A stretch of DNA of 26,218 nucleotides from an uncultured Eubacteriales bacterium (GTDB lineage Bacteria > Bacillota > Clostridia > Oscillospirales > QAKW01), in NCBI GenBank assembly GCA_902492505.1, contig CABULU010000025.1, forward strand, positions 1 through 26,218, read 5' to 3'. The translations under genes were made by a program, and so were the position numbers. The notes beneath the pieces were generated by a model, which was given only the letters and a program-made list of their open reading frames with translations, was not told the DNA's origin and made no database searches. This document shows positions 14,910-21,479 of the stretch, one piece after another (within the stretch, counting starts at the first letter, position 1; the number at the start of each line of letters is the position of its first letter).

Positions 14910-15683
14910 TCAAAGCTGACTTTTTATTCTGTTAAGAGCTCCTTTTTCAAGCCGACTGACCTGTGCCTGAGATATTCCCACTTCCTGCGCCACCTCCATT
15001 TGTGTCTTTCCGTCTAAAAACCTGAGCGCTATTATCTCACGCTCTCGATCCGGCAGATTGGCAATGGCCTCTTTTATCAATATTTCATCAAGCCAGTTAT
15101 TGTCACTGCCGCCGTCACTAACCTGATCCATTACATAAATCGCGTCACTGCCTTCGGAATATACCGGTTCAAACAGTGAAACCGGATCTACAATCGACTC
15201 CAGTGCCAGCACCACATCCTCTTTTGACACTCCAAGCTCCCTGGCAATTTCATCGGCAGACGGTTCTCTGGACTTTTCCGATGTAAGACGTTCCTTAACA
15301 GCCAGCGCCTTATATGCCGTATCGCGCATCGCACGTGATACGCGAACTATATTATTATCACGCAGATATCTGCGTATCTCTCCCAAAATCATAGGAACGC
15401 CGTAGGTGGAAAACTTAAGACCGAGTGTAGTATCAAAATTTTCGGCGCTCTTTATAAGTCCTATACAGCCGACCTGAAACAAATCGTCCATACTCTCTCC
15501 CCTTCCGGCAAAGCGCTGAACTATTGATAAAACAAGCCTTAAATTGCCTTTTATAAACTCATCCTTTGCCGCTTTATCGCCCTGCTTTATTCTTATGAGA
15601 AGCTTTTCCTTCTGTTCGTCCGAAAGAACAGGCAGCTTTGATGTATCAATCCCGCTTATTACAACTTTATTATTATTTATCAT
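14910..15683 (-). CDS. sigG: Forespore sigma factor SigG
   Basis: 257 residues, RNA polymerase sigma-G, which drives late forespore genes. The N-terminus KVVISGIDTSKLPVLSDEQK is diagnostic for sigma-G and binds the anti-sigma factors. Region 2 has DDLFQVGCIGLIKSA (66-80) and FSTYGVPMILGEIRRYLRDN (91-110); region 3 has VSLFEPVY; the region 4 helix-turn-helix is TQMEVAQEVGISQAQVSRLE (227-246). I chose the ATG at 15681-15683, with GGAGGG seven bases upstream; an in-frame ATG 12 codons earlier lacks a site. In the upstream 190 bp I did not find a convincing sigma-F promoter. sigE/spoIIGA, which often precede sigG, are not here. Confidence 0.95.
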   Translation of the reverse strand: MINNNKVVISGIDTSKLPVLSDEQKEKLLIRIKQGDKAAKDEFIKGNLRLVLSIVQRFAGRGESMDDLFQVGCIGLIKSAENFDTTLGLKFSTYGVPMILGEIRRYLRDNNIVRVSRAMRDTAYKALAVKERLTSEKSREPSADEIARELGVSKEDVVLALESIVDPVSLFEPVYSEGSDAIYVMDQVSDGGSDNNWLDEILIKEAIANLPDREREIIALRFLDGKTQMEVAQEVGISQAQVSRLEKGALNRIKSQL

Positions 15684-15790
15684 AGTTTTGCCCTCCGTAA
15701 TACCATTATTGACAGGCATTTTTTTAAAATTACCTGTGTCACATTTATTTTTCCGTTATATTATGGAAACAGAGGGTATTTGTGTAAAAT

Positions 15791-15842
15791 TGCCGCAAAA
15801 TCACCCAAATACGGCGTGCCGCGCGCCGAAAAATATGCGGCA
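15791..15842. repeat. Nested inverted repeats upstream of the P-loop gene
   Basis: TGCCGCA (15791-15797) pairs with TGCGGCA (15836-15842), and inside lies CGGCG/CGCCG (15812-15816, 15824-15828). This GC-rich pocket sits 35 bp before the P-loop gene start in an otherwise AT-rich gap. It has no U-tract. It could be a structured leader, or chance. Confidence 0.35.
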
Positions 15843-15876
15843 GTCAAGGCGCATGCCGGAAAGGATATGGTGATTT

Positions 15877-16947
15877 ATGATTTACGACACATTCACAGCA
15901 GCCAACACGGAGAAAGGATTTTGCTCGTATTTTGACGAGCTTATACATGATGAGAAACTAAAGCGCGTTTACCTTATTAAAGGCGGTCCCGGCTGCGGGA
16001 AAAGTACGCTTATGAAAAAAATTGCCGATAAATTTGAAAAAGAGAACATGACGGTGGAGAGAATACACTGCTCAAGCGACCCGCACAGCCTTGACGGAGT
16101 TAAGATTGAGGATAAAGGCGTTGTAATAATTGACGCCACAGCACCGCACGCGTACGATATGAGTATTCCCGGAGCCTTCGAATCCATTATCGATCTAAGC
16201 AAATTTTGGAATGAAAATAAACTTGCCGAAAACAAAGATGAAATTAAGTCCTTATTTGCTGAAATATCAGCGGCCTACAGGCCTGTTTACAGCCTTCTTA
16301 AAGCCGCCGGAAGCATTGAAGCATGGCAGGCTCAGCAGCTGGACGGCAGGATAGATTACGAAAAAATTAATGCTCAAATAAAAAAGGTAATTAAACAAAA
16401 CGCGATATCGCCCATATCATCAAAACCAGCCGTAACAAACAGGCTCTTATCTGCTTTTGCAGGCGACTGTGTTATAACATACAGCAATACGACAAACACA
16501 TTGTGCAATGAGTACATTATTATAGAGGACACAGCGGGGATAGCCGGAATATTTTTATCAAAGGCGGCTGCATGCTTTCAAAAGTTAGGATATGACACCA
16601 TGCTTATTCGCTCTCCGCTAAGTCCCGACAAACGGTTAGAGCAGGTTATTATTCCGCAGCTGAAACTTGGTTTCATAGCCGCAGGGCATTTATATTCACC
16701 CGAAATTGACGATAAGAAGATTATAAAAACCATAAGCTCGAAAAGCTATATAGACCGTGAATTTTACTCGTCAAATAAAAATAAAATCACCTTTTCAAGG
16801 AAGCTGATTCGTGAGCTTGTATCGAGAGCGGCAAAGGACATGGGAGATATTAAGAAGAAACATGATTTACTTGAAAAATACTATACGCAGGCTATGAATT
16901 TTAAAACACTCAACAAATTTACAGATGAATTTATTCAAAAGCTATAA
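15877..16947 (+). CDS. PRK06851-type P-loop protein, tandem halves
   Basis: 356 residues matching the 'PRK06851' ATPase-like family of Firmicutes, function unknown. The head TAANTEKGF is followed by a P-loop GGPGCGKS (36-43) and a family hallmark VIIDATAPHAYD (83-94). The second half repeats the layout: a hydrophobic strand and EDTAGIAGIFLSK (217-229) in place of the P-loop, then SPLSPDKRLEQVIIPQLKLGFIAAGHLYSP (246-275) mirroring residues 66-94. The second P-loop lacks GK[ST], so it is unlikely to bind nucleotide normally. There is no signal or membrane helix. It starts after an in-frame stop with GGTGA upstream, divergent from sigG. Confidence 0.75.
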   Translation: MIYDTFTAANTEKGFCSYFDELIHDEKLKRVYLIKGGPGCGKSTLMKKIADKFEKENMTVERIHCSSDPHSLDGVKIEDKGVVIIDATAPHAYDMSIPGAFESIIDLSKFWNENKLAENKDEIKSLFAEISAAYRPVYSLLKAAGSIEAWQAQQLDGRIDYEKINAQIKKVIKQNAISPISSKPAVTNRLLSAFAGDCVITYSNTTNTLCNEYIIIEDTAGIAGIFLSKAAACFQKLGYDTMLIRSPLSPDKRLEQVIIPQLKLGFIAAGHLYSPEIDDKKIIKTISSKSYIDREFYSSNKNKITFSRKLIRELVSRAAKDMGDIKKKHDLLEKYYTQAMNFKTLNKFTDEFIQKL

Positions 16948-16954
16948 ACGTCAG

Positions 16955-16982
16955 CCGGCAGGCATTTACACCTGCCGGTTTT
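16955..16982 (+). terminator. Rho-independent terminator after the P-loop gene
   Basis: Eight-base GC-rich stem CCGGCAGG / CCTGCCGG, eight-base loop, then TTTT. It lies 7 bp after the stop codon and overlaps the -35 of the next promoter. Confidence 0.8.
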
Positions 16983-17008
16983 ACAATGCAATAAAATTCT
17001 GCTATAAT
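16980..17008 (+). promoter_or_regulatory. Strong promoter of the ECF sigma operon
   Basis: TTTACA (16980-16985), 17-bp spacer, TATAAT (17003-17008), with a TG two bases before the -10 (extended -10). It looks like a housekeeping sigma-A promoter, not an ECF-type AAC/CGT promoter. The U-tract of the preceding terminator shares bases with the -35. Confidence 0.78.
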
Positions 17009-17078
17009 GTGACCCGAAAGTATCTGTATCTGTCTTTATAAGTGAAGGGTACTCTGAATTCGGGAAGGGAGCGGAATT

Positions 17079-17639
17079 ATGGAGGACGCACAAATCGTAA
17101 AGCTGTTTTCCGAGCGTAAAGAGCTTGCGCTGGAAGAAACACGTCTGAAATACGGCGAATATTGCAGGGTAATAGCACATAATATATTGGGCAGCGAAGA
17201 GGACGCCGAGGAATGTATAAATGATGCTCTTATACGTTTATGGAACATAATACCGCCGCACAATCCGAAAAGTTTGAAAGCTATGTTAGGCAAAATAACG
17301 CGCAATATTGCTCTAAACAGATATGACAGTTCCAATGCCCAAAAGAGAGGAGGCGGACAAACGGAACTTGTACTGAACGAGCTCACTGAGTGCTTTGTAA
17401 GCGCAGATAACACTTTTAAAATTGCAGAAGACTTAGACGTGCGCAGCGCTCTCAATCGTTTTTTGTCAAGCCTCAAACCCCAAATTAGAATCATTTTCAT
17501 GCAGAGATACTGGTACCTGTGCTCTGTGAAAGAAATTTCAAAAAATCTGTCTGTCAGCGAAAGCAAAGTTAAAATGACGCTCATGCGCACCAGAGGTAGA
17601 CTAAAGGAATTTTTGAAGAAGGAAGGTATTGAAATATGA
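17079..17639 (+). CDS. ECF-type RNA polymerase sigma factor
   Basis: 186 residues. Region 2 spans roughly 20-90: YGEYCRVIAHNILGSEEDAEECINDALIRLW, then the typical GKITRNIALNRYD. Region 4 (about 122-180) contains SVKEISKNLSVSESKVKMTL, a helix-turn-helix, and RTRGRLKEFL. It has the length of Clostridia ECF factors of the 'EcfG-like unassigned' sort; I do not assign a subgroup. Start ATG with AGGGAG seven bases upstream. It overlaps the downstream membrane gene by 4 bp (ATGA), the usual sign of a sigma/anti-sigma pair. The stimulus is unknown. Confidence 0.88.
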   Translation: MEDAQIVKLFSERKELALEETRLKYGEYCRVIAHNILGSEEDAEECINDALIRLWNIIPPHNPKSLKAMLGKITRNIALNRYDSSNAQKRGGGQTELVLNELTECFVSADNTFKIAEDLDVRSALNRFLSSLKPQIRIIFMQRYWYLCSVKEISKNLSVSESKVKMTLMRTRGRLKEFLKKEGIEI

Positions 17640-18679
17640 ATGAAAAGGAGCTTTTAGAGACATTGAGCAAAATTGACAGTAAATATATAGATGAGGCAAC
17701 ACCGATGCTAAATGTCAGTAAGAAACGCACACGTATTGTCTGGTTGAGTGCTGCGGCAGGTTTTAGCGCAATAATAATTACCGCTATTTTATTTCAAACG
17801 AGAATTTTTTCTAAATTAGCAGATGACCAAACAAATACATCCACACAAAAACCGTCTGTAAGCACACAGGAAACCAATACAAACGACGATACAGGCAATG
17901 CTCCGGTCAAACCGAGTGAAAACACTGACAAATCAGTAAGGTGGCCAATAAAGAACGTTACGCTCGAAAGCAGCGAGGAAAATGCACCTGTGCCAAAATG
18001 GGAGGATCTGACACCCCCTCAGAAATATCCGTCAGCACAAATAAACGATTTTAAATTTTCCGGACGTAATGCAAAGCTGTCCGAGCAGATGGTAGGCAAA
18101 GAGCTTACTAATGTCACCGCAACGGGCTTCATAGGTGATACAGAAAAAAAAGCCGACGCCATTGCTTACTCCATAAGCGGAATTGATGAGCGCTGCGCCG
18201 CCGCACTTAAATTTGAAAACAGTGAAGACTTTTACGTATATATAAATTCATATTATCTCCCTTCAACTCTCGGCGAGTTTATAAACGCACTGGCACTTGA
18301 AAAAAATATATCATTCGGCTCTGTCTCATACTCATATTTTGAAAACGGTTCATATAAAAACATAGAATTTACCGACTTAAACGACAGCGTAATATGGGAA
18401 ATGCTGCTATCTGACAGAGACGTAAAAGCAATCGATAATTATGACAGCCATAATTTTGCAGCCAGCATGTCAGTAAGCGTGAACATACCTATTTTAGGAT
18501 ATGAAAACATTTCCTTAGGCATAACCGAAGACGGATACCTTATAACTAATATTTTAGATAGCGGCAAGGCCTTTTTTATCGGCAAAGAAAAAACGGAAGA
18601 ATTTACAGATTATGTCATCAACAACTGTACTGGATATGAAATAATATATGTAAGCGACGGCGAGGAAATCCCGGAATAA
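17636..18679 (+). CDS. Single-pass membrane protein, probable anti-sigma partner
   Basis: 347 residues. A short cytosolic head (MNEKELLETLSKIDSKYIDEA, 1-33) precedes one transmembrane helix (about 34-53), a Thr/Asn/Ser-rich linker (64-100) and a large extracytoplasmic domain of about 230 residues without a motif I recognise. Such heads are common in Clostridia genes that follow ECF sigma factors and presumably bind the sigma factor. No zinc anti-sigma (HxxxCxxC) motif is present. Translational coupling (ATGA overlap) to the sigma gene is the main support. The outer domain could be the sensor. Confidence 0.65.
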   Translation: MNEKELLETLSKIDSKYIDEATPMLNVSKKRTRIVWLSAAAGFSAIIITAILFQTRIFSKLADDQTNTSTQKPSVSTQETNTNDDTGNAPVKPSENTDKSVRWPIKNVTLESSEENAPVPKWEDLTPPQKYPSAQINDFKFSGRNAKLSEQMVGKELTNVTATGFIGDTEKKADAIAYSISGIDERCAAALKFENSEDFYVYINSYYLPSTLGEFINALALEKNISFGSVSYSYFENGSYKNIEFTDLNDSVIWEMLLSDRDVKAIDNYDSHNFAASMSVSVNIPILGYENISLGITEDGYLITNILDSGKAFFIGKEKTEEFTDYVINNCTGYEIIYVSDGEEIPE

Positions 18680-18714
18680 TCATGCATGACATTATAGTCA
18701 TAAAATATTGTCAA

Positions 18715-18748
18715 AAAAAGATGCGGAAGGTATTTTCTGCATCTTTTT
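18715..18748 (+). terminator. Rho-independent terminator after the ECF operon
   Basis: Fourteen-base stem AAAAAGATGCGGAA / TTCTGCATCTTTTT with one G-U pair and a six-base loop, ending in five T. It lies 36 bp after the stop codon. Confidence 0.85.
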
Positions 18749-18780
18749 GTATTACATAAATAATATATTAGTCATAATTA

Positions 18781-18809
18781 TTGATTTTTCAGCATCACAA
18801 TGTTATAAT
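18781..18809 (+). promoter_or_regulatory. Promoter of the glycosyltransferase operon
   Basis: TTGATT (18781-18786), 17-bp spacer, TATAAT (18804-18809), with a TG two bases before the -10. It lies 43 bp before the glycosyltransferase start and after the ECF terminator. Confidence 0.75.
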
Positions 18810-18852
18810 TCATATAGAATTTAAAGATAAGTAACAGATACGGAGTTAAGTA

Positions 18853-19878
18853 ATGAAATTAATATCTTTTGCAGTTCCCTGCTACAATTCACAAGCGTAT
18901 ATGGAAAAATGCATCAACTCTCTTCTTGCAACCGGAGACGATGACATTGAAATAATAATTGTTGACGACGGCTCTACAGATAAAACTGCAGAAATTGCCG
19001 ACAGATACGAACTGAAATATCCCGGCATTGTGCGCGCCGTTCATCAGACAAACGGTGGTCACGGCAAAGGCGTAAACACAGGACTTGAGCATGCAAGCGG
19101 AGAATTTTTTAAAGTAATTGATTCTGATGACTGGGTTGACCGAAAAGCACTGGAATCAGTACTCACAGCCCTTCGGATGTTTATCTCATCCGATATACCT
19201 CTTGACATGCTTATAACCAACTATGTCTACGAGCATGTACAGGACGGCAAGCGTCATACAATATCATATTCCGGTATTTTTCCCGAAAACAGAGTTTTCG
19301 GATGGGATGATATGGTTCGCATCGACCCCGCAAAATATATTATAATGCACTCTGTTACCTACCGCACAAAAGTATTACGAAACAGCGGACTCAAGTTGCC
19401 TGAACACACTTTCTATGTCGACAACATGGTGCTTTATAATCCTCTGCCCAACGTCAAAAAAATGTATTACCTGAATGTTGATTTTTACCGTTACTATATC
19501 GGAAGGGTGGATCAGTCTGTAAATGAAAAGGTCATGATAGGACGTCTGGATCAGCAGATACGGGTCACAAATATGATGCTGGATAGTCACGATCTGAATA
19601 AAATCAGAGAGCGCGAACCAAAGCTGGCCAAATACATGATATATTATCTGTCTATAATGTATACCATCACTACCACACTGCTCGCACTGGATAATACTGC
19701 AGAGTCGGATCGCAAATTCGTTGAGCTGTGGGAACGGCTGAAAGAGCGCGATATTCGTCTTTACAGACGAATACGGTATTTTTCAAAGGCGTTTTTCATG
19801 GCACTTCCCGGAAAAAGCGGCAAGAAGGTGTCCAAAGCACTGTATAAAATTGTCAGAAGGGTATACAAATTCAATTAA
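18853..19878 (+). CDS. Family 2 glycosyltransferase
   Basis: 341 residues, GT-A fold. The N-terminus has ISFAVPCYNSQAYMEKC, the nucleotide-sugar motif VDDGSTD (37-43), NGGHGKGVNTGLEHASGEF (67-85) and the metal-binding IDSDDW (89-94). The C-terminal 150 residues are helical and basic (YYLSIMYTITTTLLALD amphipathic, then KAFFMALPGKSGKKVSKALY), suggesting membrane association but no clear transmembrane helix. The sugar donor and acceptor cannot be told. A PAP2 phosphatase starts 1 bp after the stop codon. The set probably acts in cell-envelope glycolipid or glycan synthesis. Confidence 0.9.
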   Translation: MKLISFAVPCYNSQAYMEKCINSLLATGDDDIEIIIVDDGSTDKTAEIADRYELKYPGIVRAVHQTNGGHGKGVNTGLEHASGEFFKVIDSDDWVDRKALESVLTALRMFISSDIPLDMLITNYVYEHVQDGKRHTISYSGIFPENRVFGWDDMVRIDPAKYIIMHSVTYRTKVLRNSGLKLPEHTFYVDNMVLYNPLPNVKKMYYLNVDFYRYYIGRVDQSVNEKVMIGRLDQQIRVTNMMLDSHDLNKIREREPKLAKYMIYYLSIMYTITTTLLALDNTAESDRKFVELWERLKERDIRLYRRIRYFSKAFFMALPGKSGKKVSKALYKIVRRVYKFN

Positions 19879-19879
19879 G

Positions 19880-20545
19880 ATGACAAAAAGCTTTAAATAT
19901 TACCTTGAGAAGTATAAACATGGTCTGCTCGTTTTATACTTTCTTCTTTACATGCCTTATTTTATGTTTTTAAATACTTACACCCCCTCCAGAGATAACG
20001 TCGCCGTTATGTACAGCAAGCTGGACGACTATATCCCGTTTTTAGAGATATTCGCAATTCCTTATTTTCTCTGGTTCGCTTATATTGCGGTTGGATATAT
20101 TTTTCTTATGCTGACATCCCGTGAAGAGTTTGTACGTATGTGCATTTTTCTGTATACCGGCATGACGGTATGTCTCATAATTTATACGGTATTTCCAAAC
20201 TGCCAACAGCTGCGAGTTGATTACGACACGCTTGGCAGAAGCAATATTTTCATTGATTTGATACGCTCACTTCAAAGCGTGGATTCATCTTACGATGTAT
20301 TTCCGAGTATACACTGTCTAAACTCTATCGGTATGCACATTGCAATAGCAAAATCAAAGCAAATTACAAAGTGCCGCAGACTTATCGTATTTTCTTCGCT
20401 TATACTTTCTGTTCTCATTATTATGTCTACCGTGTTTTTAAAACAGCATTCGATATTAGACGTATTCGGCGCATTTGCTCTCGCGATTCCTCTTTATTTT
20501 TTAGCATATAAACCAAAGCTTAATTTTCTGAAAAAGGGGCAATAA
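19880..20545 (+). CDS. PAP2-family membrane phosphatase
   Basis: 221 residues, six hydrophobic segments (near 14-31, 53-78, 86-105, 145-157, 168-186, 192-210). Residues of the lipid phosphatase motifs are PSIHC (142-146) and KQHSILD (188-194). The first, K-x6-RP motif is represented loosely by the stretch CQQLRVDYD. Members remove phosphate from lipid phosphates such as phosphatidate or undecaprenyl pyrophosphate, or transfer head groups. I start it at the ATG at 19880, one base after the glycosyltransferase stop; AGAAGGG is about 19 bases upstream, so translation is probably coupled. An in-frame TTG at 19850 would add ten residues. Confidence 0.82.
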   Translation: MTKSFKYYLEKYKHGLLVLYFLLYMPYFMFLNTYTPSRDNVAVMYSKLDDYIPFLEIFAIPYFLWFAYIAVGYIFLMLTSREEFVRMCIFLYTGMTVCLIIYTVFPNCQQLRVDYDTLGRSNIFIDLIRSLQSVDSSYDVFPSIHCLNSIGMHIAIAKSKQITKCRRLIVFSSLILSVLIIMSTVFLKQHSILDVFGAFALAIPLYFLAYKPKLNFLKKGQ

Positions 20546-20550
20546 TAGTT

Positions 20551-20583
20551 ATACCCGTCTGTTTTCGATATACAGGCGGGTAT
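20551..20583 (+). other. Hairpin between the PAP2 and GDPD genes
   Basis: Twelve-base stem ATACCCGTCTGT / ACAGGCGGGTAT with one G-U pair and a nine-base loop. No T-run follows (TATAGATATTTA), so it is a weak terminator at best and may attenuate or stabilise the message before the GDPD gene. Confidence 0.55.
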
Positions 20584-20611
20584 TATAGATATTTAAAAGG
20601 ATGATTAATAA

Positions 20612-21439
20612 ATGCTATTCATTATCATATTATGCGCAGTGATTGCATTGTTTTTTTACTGCGTCTCACCTGCTCTGAGACGTCATCCGAATTCACAGCT
20701 ATGCAAAAATCTGTTTGTTGCACACCGCGGACTTCATTCACTTAAGGACGGCATACCCGAAAACTCCATCACGGCAATAAAGCGAGCCGCTGATATGGGC
20801 TATGGAGTAGAGATTGATATACACATAACTCTTGACGGAAAAATAGTGGTATTTCACGACGATACGCTAATGCGCGCATGCGGAGTAAATAAACGTATAA
20901 AAAATCTGACGTACAATGAATTATGTGAATTTAAACTTTTTGGGACGCAAGAAAAAATACCCACACTTGACGAGGTGCTCAAAGCAGTAAACGGAAGAAC
21001 AATGCTTGTTATAGAATTCAAATGCTCTGATGCCGGATTTAAACGGCTTTGCACTGCTGCGGACAAGCTGTTAAGACAATATAACGGCAAATATATTGTC
21101 CAGTCATTTAATCCATTACCGATGTTTTGGTACAGACATAACCGACCGGATATCTGCCGAGGGCAGTTGTCAACCGATTTTTTCAGACAGCCGAAAAATA
21201 ATGCTCTAAAAGCTGCCGCAGGGCTGCTGATATTAAATATGATTTCCAGACCGGATTTTATATCATACGACATGCGTTACGTCAAAGCATTTCCAAGAAA
21301 AATATGCTCCTTTTTAGGGGCAATACGTGCCGGATGGACTTTCACGGAATTATCACAGGTTGAAAGGGTCAAAAAAAATTTTGATATATATATTTTTGAG
21401 GGATTTCTTCCCGAAATCAAGGGAGCTAAAAATTCATAA
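20612..21439 (+). CDS. Glycerophosphodiester phosphodiesterase
   Basis: 275 residues. An N-terminal hydrophobic helix (1-18) anchors it to the membrane. The catalytic GDPD motifs are AHRG (37-40, H38 and R39), PENS (49-52), VEIDIHITLDG (66-76, E67 and D69) and VVFHDD (79-84, H82). It hydrolyses glycerophosphodiesters to glycerol-3-phosphate and an alcohol, or releases head groups from lipids or teichoic polymers. The anchor suggests an extracytoplasmic or membrane-bound role, but its few flanking charges leave topology open. It has AAGGA upstream at about 10 bases. Together with the glycosyltransferase and PAP2 genes it suggests envelope lipid handling. Confidence 0.92.
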   Translation: MLFIIILCAVIALFFYCVSPALRRHPNSQLCKNLFVAHRGLHSLKDGIPENSITAIKRAADMGYGVEIDIHITLDGKIVVFHDDTLMRACGVNKRIKNLTYNELCEFKLFGTQEKIPTLDEVLKAVNGRTMLVIEFKCSDAGFKRLCTAADKLLRQYNGKYIVQSFNPLPMFWYRHNRPDICRGQLSTDFFRQPKNNALKAAAGLLILNMISRPDFISYDMRYVKAFPRKICSFLGAIRAGWTFTELSQVERVKKNFDIYIFEGFLPEIKGAKNS

Positions 21440-21475
21440 AAACAGCAGGAAGAATTAAATCTTCCTGCTGTTTTT
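21438..21475. terminator. Bidirectional terminator between GDPD and GH78 genes
   Basis: Sixteen-base perfect stem with a six-base loop (ATTAAA), A-run on the left and T-run on the right, between two convergent genes. It serves both strands. Confidence 0.92.
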
Positions 21476-21479
21476 ATTA

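Noticed and set aside
15690..15780. CATAATA on the minus strand upstream of sigG as a possible sigma-G -10
   Set aside because: No matching -35 at 16-18 bp, and the GGAAAAATA nearby fits sigma-F only with a mismatch; not strong enough to call.
15775..15930. Open frame with AAKSPKYGVPRAEKYAAV-like product overlapping the start of the P-loop gene
   Set aside because: No ATG or credible start and it overlaps the P-loop gene head in another frame; noted only as a possible gene remnant.
20551..20583. Full terminator between the PAP2 and GDPD genes
   Set aside because: The hairpin is good but no T-run follows, so it is listed only as a hairpin and the three genes are left as one possible operon.
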